From contig SVMB01000001.1 of assembly GCA_015067675.1 (NCBI GenBank), positions 1 through 64,000 of the forward strand: 64,000 bases of DNA, in the 5' to 3' direction. A program made the position numbers and the translations under genes. Numbering within the stretch: position 1 is the stretch's first letter; every line of letters starts with the position of its first letter. Shown piece by piece: positions 24,921 through 32,565 of the stretch. Under the pieces are notes generated by a model. It did no database searches and was not told the origin of the DNA. It was given only the letters and a program-made list of their open reading frames with translations. Origin of the DNA: Oscillospiraceae bacterium (GTDB lineage: Bacteria > Bacillota > Clostridia > Oscillospirales > QAMX01).

Positions 24921-25784
24921 TTAAGGTTTGGACTGAGTTTTGGATTGATTGAGGCGCTTTTTTGCTTCCTCAACGGTTTCGCCGTTTTTTGTGAGATACC
25001 GATCGACAAAGGCATCCTCGATTTTTATGTAGCTGTTTACAACGCCCTGTTCGACTTTATTGTAGCCGTTAACAACACCTTTTTCGATTTTGCTGTAACC
25101 GCTTACAACGCCCTTTTCGATCTTCTGATATCCGTCGCTCACAGCTTCGGAGATTCTTTCGGTGGTTTTGATGAGTTTGGATTTTGCCATAATGGTATAC
25201 TTTCCTCCAATCAGATTGATGCCCAGCAGCAGTACGATGACCCAAACCGCCGTGCCGGTCATGATATTGAACAGGCGGATTTCTGCAGGGCTCATCCCGG
25301 GAAAGGATACAAGCATGGAGCGCTGCAGGGTGAGAATCGATACACAGGCGTCAGCCATGGACAGGTTTCGCAGGGTGACTGCCACCGGTGAAGTGTGATG
25401 CCTGACCTTGACCATGCCGATGATGGCGGCGGTGATCTTTGAAAAAGTGAAAGCCGCGATCGTGATCATGATGATCTCGTGGTAGACGGTTCCGCGATCT
25501 TCCAGTGCCGACAGGACGTTGACCCCCACGATGCAGAAGGACAGCAGTACCAGCAGTATACCCGTGACGCGTCCGGCAAAGGATTCAAGGTCAGGTTCGC
25601 CGCCGGCTTTCTGACGGATTTTCAGTATGCAGAAGCGTGCGGCAGTCAGTACGGCATAATAGGCGCCGGCAGTGATGAACCACCATGAAAAGGCAGTTAA
25701 ACCGATGACACAGTTGTACACCGCATAGACAAAGTTCGTGATGAGGCTGGTGTAAGGATTTCCTCCGATCCGCCGAATGTTCAT
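24921..25784 (-). CDS. Membrane protein with a C-terminal five-fold 11-residue repeat
   Basis: The 287-residue protein has about five transmembrane helices in residues 10-195, then a soluble tail. Residues 210-264 are five consecutive 11-residue repeats of consensus K-I-E-K-G-V-V-x-G-Y-x (KIEKGVVSGYS, KIEKGVVNGYN, KVEQGVVNSYI, KIEDAFVDRYL), ending in 'GETVEEAKKRL'. Such 11-mers favour an amphipathic helix that can lie on a membrane or form a right-handed coiled coil. The ATG at 25784 overlaps the stop of the upstream gene (ATGA), so the two are translationally coupled. The tail could also be made alone from an internal start at 25190. Function unknown; a role near the membrane together with the small partner protein is inferred. 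Confidence 0.75.
   Translation of the reverse strand: MNIRRIGGNPYTSLITNFVYAVYNCVIGLTAFSWWFITAGAYYAVLTAARFCILKIRQKAGGEPDLESFAGRVTGILLVLLSFCIVGVNVLSALEDRGTVYHEIIMITIAAFTFSKITAAIIGMVKVRHHTSPVAVTLRNLSMADACVSILTLQRSMLVSFPGMSPAEIRLFNIMTGTAVWVIVLLLGINLIGGKYTIMAKSKLIKTTERISEAVSDGYQKIEKGVVSGYSKIEKGVVNGYNKVEQGVVNSYIKIEDAFVDRYLTKNGETVEEAKKRLNQSKTQSKP
24993..25157 (-). repeat. Five tandem 33-bp repeats coding 11-residue units
   Basis: The DNA for residues 210-264 of the membrane protein is five diverged 33-bp units. Third-position changes dominate between the two best conserved units, so the protein repeat is kept by selection rather than by recent slippage alone. Confidence 0.75.
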
Positions 25785-26149
25785 TTGATGCCTTTGATCA
25801 TCGGAATGAGGGCGATGAGCATGACAATGCCGAGCATACCGACCAGAGTACCCCAGATGATCTGCTGCCAGACAAGGCACATGCACAGTCCAAGGCCAAG
25901 CACCAGAACGGCGACGGTGGTGTAAATGCCGCGCCAGAGATTTTTTGCGTTGAGAGCGGGCATCTTCTTGTGCTCCATTTTACACCAGATAAGGAACGTG
26001 GCAATTCCGCCGACCAGTCCGAGGCTGCCCAGAACAATGCCTTCGGAAAAGGCGTTCCATTCCGGCAGAAGCGCCATGCACATGCCGAGCGCGAACAGAA
26101 CTCCGCTGACGGTTCCCATAATCAGGGCAATAAAGCTGCTTTTTTTCAT
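25781..26149 (-). CDS. Small four-helix membrane protein, unknown
   Basis: The 122-residue protein is almost entirely four hydrophobic helices (SFIALIMGTVSGVLFALG, 'GIVLGSLGLVGGIATFLIW', 'IYTTVAVLVLGLGLCM', 'LVGMLGIVMLIALIPM'). The frame also offers an ATG at 26167, but AAAGGAG sits 8 bp before ATG 26149, which is used here. It is coupled through ATGA overlap to the 11-mer repeat membrane protein and lies divergent from a TetR-type regulator, which probably controls the pair. No family could be named with confidence. Confidence 0.75.
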   Translation of the reverse strand: MKKSSFIALIMGTVSGVLFALGMCMALLPEWNAFSEGIVLGSLGLVGGIATFLIWCKMEHKKMPALNAKNLWRGIYTTVAVLVLGLGLCMCLVWQQIIWGTLVGMLGIVMLIALIPMIKGIK

Positions 26150-26199
26150 TGTGTGTTCTCCTTTCATAAAACCAACACTTGTGTTTTTATTGCAAGCAT

Positions 26200-26228
26200 A
26201 GTATACTGTTTTCGGATCAAAAAAACAA
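26200..26228 (-). promoter_or_regulatory. Promoter of the membrane-protein pair, in the tetR intergenic region
   Basis: On the minus strand TTGTTT (26223-26228), 17-bp spacer, TATACT (26200-26205). It is flanked by the inverted half-sites ACACTTG (26175-26181) and CAAGTGT (26244-26250), candidate sites for the divergent TetR-type regulator. Confidence 0.5.
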
Positions 26229-26269
26229 TCATCAAAAAAGCATCAAGTGTCGGAATAATGAGGAAAAAT

Positions 26270-26791
26270 ATGAATGTGAAAAACAACAGACGCCGCCGGG
26301 CGTCGCAGGAAAAGATCGTAAGAGCATTTATAGAGCTTCTGCAGACCCGGGAGATCAAGGAAATCACGGTTTCCGATATCATCAAAGCAGCGCAGCTCAA
26401 TCGCAGCACGTTTTACGCCAACTATGTCGACATATATGATCTGGCGGACAAAACACGGGAAGTGCTTGAAGCGGAGTTCAGCAGTGTGTTTGCTGATTAC
26501 GACTACATGAACGGCGACAGCGGCAGTCTGCGGATGTTTACGCATATCAGGGACAATCAGCTGTTCTACACGACCTATTTCAAGCTCTGTTATGATGATC
26601 AGCATCTGATCTCCCCCTATGATCAAAAACGTGCGGAAAAAGAGCAGCTGGATAAAAACATCCGGTATCATATCGAGTTTTTCCGCAACGGGTTCAATGC
26701 CGTTGTCAAGCTGTGGCTGGCGGGAGGATGCAGAGAATCGCCGGAGGAAATGGCGGAGGTTCTCAAGCTTGAGTACCGGGGAAGAAAGTGA
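26270..26791 (+). CDS. TetR/AcrR-family regulator
   Basis: The 173-residue protein starts with a TetR helix-turn-helix: 'SQEKIVRAFIELLQTREI' then 'ITVSDIIKAAQLNRSTFYANYVDIYDL', residues about 10-60. The remainder is a divergent ligand-binding domain of the DhaS/AcrR C-terminal type. GAGG lies 6 bp before ATG 26270; ATG 26258 is also in frame but lacks a site. It is divergent from the two small membrane-protein genes, the usual position for a TetR repressor of its neighbour. Confidence 0.8.
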   Translation: MNVKNNRRRRASQEKIVRAFIELLQTREIKEITVSDIIKAAQLNRSTFYANYVDIYDLADKTREVLEAEFSSVFADYDYMNGDSGSLRMFTHIRDNQLFYTTYFKLCYDDQHLISPYDQKRAEKEQLDKNIRYHIEFFRNGFNAVVKLWLAGGCRESPEEMAEVLKLEYRGRK

Positions 26792-26874
26792 GCATGCAGC
26801 CACCGCTGATCGTACGAAAAAAGCCCTGCCGGAGAGAAAACACCCGGCAGAGCTAAAGGATTGCAGAGAAGAAT

Positions 26875-26904
26875 AAAAGCCTGATGCAGAAGCATCAGGC
26901 TTTT
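26875..26904 (-). terminator. Intrinsic terminator of the tRNA-Ala gene
   Basis: Stem AAAAGCCTGATGC / GCATCAGGCTTTT starting 3 bp after the encoded CCA end; on the minus strand it runs into TTTTATTC. It may also end tetR transcription from the other side. A second weak hairpin (GCCCTGCCGG / CCGGCAGAGC) lies at about 26822-26853. Confidence 0.85.
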
Positions 26905-26906
26905 AC

Positions 26907-26982
26907 TGGTGGAGACGAAGAGATTCGAACTCTCGACCTCTCGGATGCGAACCGAACGCTCTACCAACTGAGCTACGCCCCC
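26907..26982 (-). tRNA. tRNA-Ala (anticodon CGC)
   Basis: The 76-nt cloverleaf includes an encoded CCA. Acceptor GGGGGCG / CGTCTCC has the G3-U70 wobble pair that marks alanine tRNAs. D arm GCTC-GAGC, anticodon stem TTCGG / CCGAG, loop TTCGCAT with anticodon CGC (codon GCG), T arm GAGAG-TTCGAAT-CTCTT. It is a single isolated gene with its own promoter and terminator. Confidence 0.95.
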
Positions 26983-27002
26983 ACATCAAATCAGCAAGAT
27001 AT

Positions 27003-27030
27003 ATTATACCACAGTTCTGGGATTTTGCAA
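27003..27030 (-). promoter_or_regulatory. Promoter of tRNA-Ala
   Basis: On the minus strand TTGCAA (27025-27030), 16-bp spacer, TATAAT (27003-27008), about 20 bp before the mature tRNA. Confidence 0.7.
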
Positions 27031-27140
27031 GAGGGAAAACAAAATTTTTCCGAAGTTTTTTCCCAATCCGCTGGAATGTACGCACATGAAAGGCAAATAC
27101 TGGGGCATCCTATTTTCATCACGACAGCGGGAGGGATTGG

Positions 27141-28625
27141 ATGCTGCGCTCCGATATCGAGAAAATGCAGCTTTCGGGGGTGCTGGAACAGGATACGGCG
27201 ATGATGCGGGAAATCTTCCGGGGGGATGATATCCTCAATGTGCGTCCCTGCGCATCCGGGGACGGGAAATGGAAACTGATGCTGTTTTTCTTCGACGGCA
27301 TGGTCAACAACAGCTACGTCGATGAATACCTGCTGCGACCGCTGCAGATATTCCGTCCCGGTGAGTTGGAGCCCGCGCTTGAATATGCACAAAAGCGCAT
27401 ATTCGCCGCCGACATGGTGGTGGTGCAGTCCGATCTTGCCACGGCGGTGGACATGATGCTCCACGGCGATACGCTCATCTTCATCGACGGCTGCAAAGGG
27501 GTGCTTTCGGCCTCCACAAAGGGGTACAATCTGCGAAGTGTGCAGGAGCCGGACGGTGAAAAGGTGGTGCGCGGGCCGAAAGAGGGGTTTACAGAAAACC
27601 TGACCGGCAACACGGCGATGCTCCGGCGAAAACTTCTGAGCCCTGATCTGAAACTGCAGGTGCAGATGATCTCCAAACGCAGCCGACAGCGGCTCTGCAT
27701 TGCCTATCTGGACACGCTGGTCAACCGGCACGTTCTGGATCGTCTCCTGCAGCGACTGAAAGGGGTGGATCTGGATATCCTGCTGGATACCCGGTATCTG
27801 GAAGAGATCATCCGGGACGGGCGCTGGTCGCCGCTGAAAACCATGGGTTCCACCGAAAAGCCCGACATCGCCGCGGCAAAGCTGCTGGAGGGAAAGATTG
27901 TAATCATGGTGGACGGTTCTCCCACCGCGTCCACGCTGCCGTTTCTGTTTCTGGAATACTTTCAGGCGGGGGATGACTACTACACCGGCTTCTGGAACGG
28001 CTCGATTGCCCGTCTGCTGCGGATTTTGGGTTTTTTCATCACCCTCACGCTGCCGGCACTCTATCAGGCGCTGGTGACGTTTCATCAGGAGATCATCCCG
28101 TCAAAGCTTCTGCTCAGCATTGCGGCCTCGCGCAGCGGCGTACCGTTTCCGACCTTTGTGGAGCTTGCGCTGATGCTGCTGGCATTTGAAATACTCCGGG
28201 AGGCAGGCTCGATGATGCCGGGAAGTGTGGGACAGGCGCTGTCCACGGTCGGAGCGCTGGTGGTGGGACAGGCGGCGGTGGAAGCGCGGATTGTCAGTGC
28301 GCCGCTGGTGATCGTAGTGGCGGTGACCGGGCTCACGGGCATGATGACGCCGAAGCTCGTGACGCCGGTATTGCTCGGACGCCTGTTTCTGATGGTTTTG
28401 GCGGGACTTCTGGGATTCCCTGGCATTGGGATTGGCCTGACGGCGATACTTGTGATGCTTCTGGATAAAGAAAGCTTCGGCATTCCCTATATGTCCTACC
28501 TGGGTACACTTTCACCCTCCGATCTCCGGGATACCCTGATCCGCGCACCGATGTTTTCCCTGCGATACCGACCCAAAAAGGAGATGACCCGCGACTATGT
28601 GCGTATGGATGACCATCAGACGTAG
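27141..28625 (+). CDS. gerA: Spore germinant receptor subunit A (GerA/SpoVAF family)
   Basis: The 494-residue protein is a GerA-type A subunit. It has a soluble N-terminal half (about residues 1-280, with 'LFFFDGMVNNSYVDEYLLRPL' and 'DLDILLDTRYLEEIIRD') followed by about five membrane helices ('LLRILGFFITLTLPALYQALVTFHQEIIPSKLLLSIAASRSGVPFPTFVE' region and beyond). These receptors sit in the spore inner membrane and help release ions on nutrient sensing. GGGAGGG lies 5 bp before ATG. It opens a gerA-gerC-small protein-gerB operon. No sigma-G promoter could be fixed with confidence in the short upstream gap. Confidence 0.9.
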   Translation: MLRSDIEKMQLSGVLEQDTAMMREIFRGDDILNVRPCASGDGKWKLMLFFFDGMVNNSYVDEYLLRPLQIFRPGELEPALEYAQKRIFAADMVVVQSDLATAVDMMLHGDTLIFIDGCKGVLSASTKGYNLRSVQEPDGEKVVRGPKEGFTENLTGNTAMLRRKLLSPDLKLQVQMISKRSRQRLCIAYLDTLVNRHVLDRLLQRLKGVDLDILLDTRYLEEIIRDGRWSPLKTMGSTEKPDIAAAKLLEGKIVIMVDGSPTASTLPFLFLEYFQAGDDYYTGFWNGSIARLLRILGFFITLTLPALYQALVTFHQEIIPSKLLLSIAASRSGVPFPTFVELALMLLAFEILREAGSMMPGSVGQALSTVGALVVGQAAVEARIVSAPLVIVVAVTGLTGMMTPKLVTPVLLGRLFLMVLAGLLGFPGIGIGLTAILVMLLDKESFGIPYMSYLGTLSPSDLRDTLIRAPMFSLRYRPKKEMTRDYVRMDDHQT

Positions 28626-29745
28626 GTTTGGAATGGCAGCGCTCTGCTTGTCGCTCATGCTCTGCGCCGGATGCTGGAACTATCAGGAGATCAGCGACGT
28701 GACCTTCATCGCAGGCGCGGGCGTGGACGCAGATCCCGCGGGCGGATATATCCTGACGCTGGAAACGGTGGACTTTTCCGGCGGAGATGCCGGGACCACA
28801 CCAAAATCCAGCCTGATTACCACCTCCGCGCCGACGATTGCGCAGGCGGTGGAGAATGCCGAGCGCAGCGTATCGGCAAGACTTTACTGGAACCATGCGT
28901 CCACCTTCGTGATCGGGGAGAGTCTGGCAGAGGAGAACATCATGCCGGTACTGGACTTCATCATGCACAATCTGGATACGGCGATGAATGTATGGCTGCT
29001 GGCAGCAGAGTCCGGTACGGCGCAGAGCGTGTTCGGACTGAAAACCCGTGGATCCGCCATCGTGTCCTACGCGCTGCGGGACATCATGCAGGATAATCCC
29101 CACTTCGGGCAGACGATCCCGCAGAGGTTATTTGAAGCACTGCCGGGGCTGAAATCTAGTGACCGGGCTGTTTTGACAGCGCTTGTGTCGCAGGTCAATC
29201 AAAACGGTGAGGATACAATCTCCGTCAGCGGCTGTGCAGTGATGCGCGGCGCAAGGCGTCTCTCAACACTGGACGGTGATCAGACGGCGGCAGCGCTTGC
29301 TCTGCAGGGGAGACTCTCACGACGGGTACTGGAGATAAACACCGGGGAAGAAATGGCGGCGGTACAGCTGTTGGGGGTAGAGCGAAGCCTTGCCGCATCG
29401 ACACAGGGAGAGAGGCTGCGGCTGGAAATCCGGGTGGATGCAGGCTATGCACCGATCCAGATACCGGTCGGGGGCGTGGGCCATACGGAAAAATCGCTGA
29501 CGGCGCGGGTGGAAGAGGCGGTGCATGAGGAGTTGACAGAAATCATAAACCATGCACAGACCAACCTGGGCTGCGATATCTTTGGCGTCGGGGCGTATCT
29601 GCAGGCGCATAATCCGGAGCTGTGGGAGCTGTACGCCGGTACGTGGGACGCAGCATTTTCCTGGGCGGAGATCAGCGTGACGGTGAATGCGCGGATGGTG
29701 CGGGACTCCACAGGTCCGGGTACCATGGAAGCAGCGGGTTCATGA
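28597..29745 (+). CDS. gerC: Spore germinant receptor subunit C, lipoprotein (Ger(x)C family)
   Basis: The 382-residue protein starts with a lipoprotein signal: basic MTIRRRF, hydrophobic core 'MAALCLSLMLCAGC' with lipobox LCAGC, then 'WNYQEISDVTFIAGAGVD', the hallmark of the family. The rest is the three-domain GerC fold. It overlaps gerA by 29 bp, so the start is between 28597 and 28609; 28597 is used because GGAG lies about 14 bp before it. The lipidated C subunit anchors the receptor on the spore inner membrane. Confidence 0.9.
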   Translation: MCVWMTIRRRFGMAALCLSLMLCAGCWNYQEISDVTFIAGAGVDADPAGGYILTLETVDFSGGDAGTTPKSSLITTSAPTIAQAVENAERSVSARLYWNHASTFVIGESLAEENIMPVLDFIMHNLDTAMNVWLLAAESGTAQSVFGLKTRGSAIVSYALRDIMQDNPHFGQTIPQRLFEALPGLKSSDRAVLTALVSQVNQNGEDTISVSGCAVMRGARRLSTLDGDQTAAALALQGRLSRRVLEINTGEEMAAVQLLGVERSLAASTQGERLRLEIRVDAGYAPIQIPVGGVGHTEKSLTARVEEAVHEELTEIINHAQTNLGCDIFGVGAYLQAHNPELWELYAGTWDAAFSWAEISVTVNARMVRDSTGPGTMEAAGS

Positions 29746-29755
29746 GGAGGAGCAA

Positions 29756-29968
29756 ATGGGAGAAGTAATCACGGCGCTTGTGATGGCAGCTGCGGCGGTG
29801 TTATGGCAGGGCAGGGGGATTCTCGGCGGAAGTCAGCGGCGGCTCAAAGCCGCATGGCTGCTGACGGGACTGGTCGGACTGGGGCTGACCGTACTGAGCG
29901 CTGCGCGGCTGTCGCAGCCGATGGCTGCAATGGCCGAACGGCTGCTGCGGGAGGTGACGGGACGGTGA
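29756..29968 (+). CDS. Small two-helix membrane protein, candidate germinant receptor D subunit
   Basis: The 70-residue protein has two hydrophobic helices (EVITALVMAAAAVLW and 'AAWLLTGLVGLGLTVL') joined by a basic loop. GAGGAGG lies 6 bp before ATG 29756; the in-frame ATG at 29687 is upstream inside gerC and lacks support. It lies between gerC and gerB and overlaps the gerB start (GTGA). Small two-helix 'D' proteins of about this length occur in some Bacillus and Clostridium gerA-type operons and modulate germination, so that role is inferred by position, size and topology. Confidence 0.7.
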   Translation: MGEVITALVMAAAAVLWQGRGILGGSQRRLKAAWLLTGLVGLGLTVLSAARLSQPMAAMAERLLREVTGR

Positions 29969-31050
29969 ATCGGGCCATATCCCAAAGAGCGATCCGGTGC
30001 ACGGCAGTGCTGGCACTGCTCAATACCTGCCTGCTGCGCACGCAGAATCCGGCGGAGCAGGATGTCTGGGCAAGTGTGATTCTTTCAGGGGTTGTGCTGA
30101 GCGGTCTGGCGGCGCTTTTTGCCCGGATGCAGGCGTGTTTTCCGGGAAAGAATCTGTTTGAAATGCTCCGTGCGGCGAGATCACGCCTGACGGCGGATAT
30201 TCTGACGCTTCTGTGGCTGATTCTGGGACTGGGCTGTGCCGTGCGTACGGTGCAGAGCTGGGGAGAATTCATCCAGTCCTGCGTACTCACCGAAACGCCG
30301 CATTATGTGATGGCGGCGGCGCTGCTCGTGTGCTGCCTGCTGTTCCTGACCCGGGGAACCCACATTCTGGGACAGTGGAGTATGTTTATAGCAGGCTTTG
30401 CGGCGGTGCTCGGCCTTGTGCTGCTGGGAATGAGCATACAGCATTATGATTGGGAACATCTGCTGCCGGGGCTTCGGAGTGCAGAGAATCTGGGACGGGG
30501 GACACTTTCGCTGACCGCTTTCCCGGGTGGGGAGCTGATTTTTCTCACGGCACTTTTTTCAGGCAGCGAGGCAGGTCTTTCCGATGACCGGGCGCGCGCC
30601 CGTCTCTGGCAGAGCATCGTCTGGACGACGGCGGGGATACAGCTGATCCTCTTTACCGTCAACGTGCTGGTACTCTCTGCGCCGCTGGCGGCGACGATGC
30701 GATTCCCGGGCTATTTCATGACCAGCATCATCGGCGCAGGGGATTTCTTCCGCCACGTGGAGGTGCTGTCCACCTTTATTGCCCAGATCACGGTGACTGC
30801 AAACGCTGCGGTGATCCTGCTGTTTCTCTGTCAGGGTACAGCCGGTCTCTGGCGGCTGGGTGACGCGCGGACGATGGCATTCCCGGTGATTCTGGTGGTG
30901 TACGGACTTGTATGCTGCCTGGATTTTGCGGATGCGGCGGCGATTTCGCAGGCGGCGGGAGGACTGAGGCTTGTGTGCGTGGCGGCGGCAGTGCCCACGG
31001 CGGCGATCATTTTGTGTCCAAGTCGTAAAATCCGCGTAAAGGCACAATAA
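29965..31050 (+). CDS. gerB: Spore germinant receptor subunit B, APC-type permease
   Basis: The 361-residue protein has ten transmembrane helices and belongs to the spore-germination branch of the APC amino-acid transporter superfamily; B subunits bind the germinant. The start is the GTG at 29965, which overlaps the stop of the previous gene (GTGA) and is preceded by GGGAGGTGA. The longer frame from 29803 would run through the 70-residue gene in another frame and is rejected. It completes the operon. Confidence 0.85.
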   Translation: MNRAISQRAIRCTAVLALLNTCLLRTQNPAEQDVWASVILSGVVLSGLAALFARMQACFPGKNLFEMLRAARSRLTADILTLLWLILGLGCAVRTVQSWGEFIQSCVLTETPHYVMAAALLVCCLLFLTRGTHILGQWSMFIAGFAAVLGLVLLGMSIQHYDWEHLLPGLRSAENLGRGTLSLTAFPGGELIFLTALFSGSEAGLSDDRARARLWQSIVWTTAGIQLILFTVNVLVLSAPLAATMRFPGYFMTSIIGAGDFFRHVEVLSTFIAQITVTANAAVILLFLCQGTAGLWRLGDARTMAFPVILVVYGLVCCLDFADAAAISQAAGGLRLVCVAAAVPTAAIILCPSRKIRVKAQ

Positions 31051-31053
31051 CGC

Positions 31054-31082
31054 TTGCAAATCGGTCACCAAACGGGTATAAT
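31054..31082 (+). promoter_or_regulatory. Promoter of the M50 protease-scpA-scpB operon
   Basis: TTGCAA (31054-31059), 17-bp spacer, TATAAT (31077-31082), 35 bp before the ATG. Confidence 0.65.
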
Positions 31083-31117
31083 ACCAGTATACTCATAAAA
31101 TTTGGTGACAGCACGAT

Positions 31118-31771
31118 ATGAATTTCTTCAACAGCCTTTTTAACTTCAATCTTTCCGAAATCATCATGGTCGCCTGCGCGACGCTCATCGCGCTGACCTT
31201 TCATGAACTCATGCACGGCTTTGTGGCCTATAAGCTGGGGGATCCCACGGCCAAAAACGCCGGCCGCCTGACGCTCAATCCCATTGCCCACATCGATCCC
31301 GTCGGCCTTATCTGCATGATTCTCTTTCGCTTCGGCTGGGCCAAACCCGTACCGGTGAATATGCGCTGGTTCCGGCATCCCAGACGCGGCATGGCGCTGG
31401 TGGCCGCGGCGGGCCCTGTTTCCAATCTGCTGCTGGGTACGCTGAGCATTTTCATCTACTATCTGCTGGGACTCTATGCCCCGGTACATGCCCTGACCGA
31501 GGCCTGCATGACATTTGCCGCGATCCTGGCTTCTCTCAACATCGGCTTTGCCGTGTTCAATCTCCTGCCGCTGCCGCCGCTGGACGGCTCGCGTATTATG
31601 GGACTGATACTGCCGCCTGCATGGTATTACCGTGTGATGCAGTATGAGCGCTATATTCAGCTTGCAGTGATGGTGCTTTTGTATCTGGGCGTGCTGACAC
31701 GTCCTTTGAGCATTGCGCGGGGCTGGGTATTTACCGGGATTGAGAGTATGGTACGATGGATACTGCTGTAA
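31118..31771 (+). CDS. Site-2 protease (M50) family membrane metalloprotease
   Basis: The 217-residue membrane protein has the zinc motif HELMH (in 'LIALTFHELMHGFVAYKLGDPTA', about residue 28) and 'LNPIAHIDPVG', followed by the third metal ligand region 'NLLPLPPLDGSRIMGLILP'. This is the minimal M50 (YwhC/SpoIVFB-related) form lacking PDZ. It is conserved next to scpA in Firmicutes. It overlaps scpA by 16 bp. A role in regulated intramembrane proteolysis is a family property; its target is unknown. Confidence 0.9.
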   Translation: MNFFNSLFNFNLSEIIMVACATLIALTFHELMHGFVAYKLGDPTAKNAGRLTLNPIAHIDPVGLICMILFRFGWAKPVPVNMRWFRHPRRGMALVAAAGPVSNLLLGTLSIFIYYLLGLYAPVHALTEACMTFAAILASLNIGFAVFNLLPLPPLDGSRIMGLILPPAWYYRVMQYERYIQLAVMVLLYLGVLTRPLSIARGWVFTGIESMVRWILL

Positions 31772-32565
31772 CGTATAAACTGCCCCAGTTTGAGGGGCCG
31801 CTGGAGCTGCTGCTGCATCTGATCTCGAAGAACAAGGTGGAGATTACCGACATCCCGGTGGCGATGATCTGCGAGCAGTATCTGGAAACCCTGGAGCAGA
31901 TGCAGGCCATGGATATGGAGATCGCAAGCTCCTTCATCGTCATGGCGGCGCAGCTCATTTATATCAAAAGTAAGACCCTGCTGCCGGCGGAGAATCCGGA
32001 GGAACCGGAAGAGGATCCCCGCGAAGCGCTGCAGCAGGCGCTGTTAACCTATGCCCGTTTCAAGGAACAGGCAGCCCTTCTGGAAGCCGATGCCCTGCGG
32101 GGCCTTGACCGGATCACCCGAGAGCCGCTGCCGCTGTCACGACTGATCAGCGAGGGCGCGTGGGAAGCGCCGGAATATCATCACCGTCCGGAGGAGCTGC
32201 TGCGTGCGCTGCGGCTGATGCAGGCCAGAGAAGAGCGGCGCAGTCTGCTGGGCATCGAGAGCGAGCGCAAATTCCGGGAGCTTCTGGGATCCAAACCGGT
32301 TTCTGTGGAGAAAAAAGTACAGTTTCTCATGTCAAAGCTGCTGGAATCGGGAACGCTGCGTTTCGGAGATCTGGTAAAGGGATCCCGCAGCCGTTCGGAT
32401 ATGGTTGCGCTGTTTCTGGCGGTGCTGGAACTGCTGGGACAGCGGCGCATCCATACCGGCAGCTCCGGCACGGATCTGGAAGAGGACGAGCTGATTCTGG
32501 GAGCACAGACAATCGATGCGCCGTGGATGACGGACAACACGCAAGGAGAGACGCAGAATGGATGA
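31756..32565 (+). CDS. scpA: Segregation and condensation protein A
   Basis: The 269-residue kleisin has the N-terminal SMC-binding helix region 'LPQFEGPLELLLHLISKNKVEITDIPVAMICEQYLE' and the C-terminal winged helix ('EKKVQFLMSKLLESGTLRFGDLVKGSRSRSDMVALFLAVLELL'). With ScpB it bridges SMC dimers for chromosome organisation and segregation. Start overlaps the M50 gene; end overlaps scpB by 8 bp. Confidence 0.95.
   Translation: MDTAVTYKLPQFEGPLELLLHLISKNKVEITDIPVAMICEQYLETLEQMQAMDMEIASSFIVMAAQLIYIKSKTLLPAENPEEPEEDPREALQQALLTYARFKEQAALLEADALRGLDRITREPLPLSRLISEGAWEAPEYHHRPEELLRALRLMQAREERRSLLGIESERKFRELLGSKPVSVEKKVQFLMSKLLESGTLRFGDLVKGSRSRSDMVALFLAVLELLGQRRIHTGSSGTDLEEDELILGAQTIDAPWMTDNTQGETQNG

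Noticed and set aside
24993-25157. Tandem repeats considered as CRISPR
   Set aside because: The 33-bp units lie in a coding frame without spacers; they encode protein repeats.
26907-26982. tRNA-Ala as an integration site for a mobile element
   Set aside because: No integrase, direct repeat of the tRNA 3' end or phage-like genes were found on either side.
27060-27140. Sigma-G-type promoter before gerA
   Set aside because: Only weak matches to forespore promoter elements were seen; not reported as a feature.
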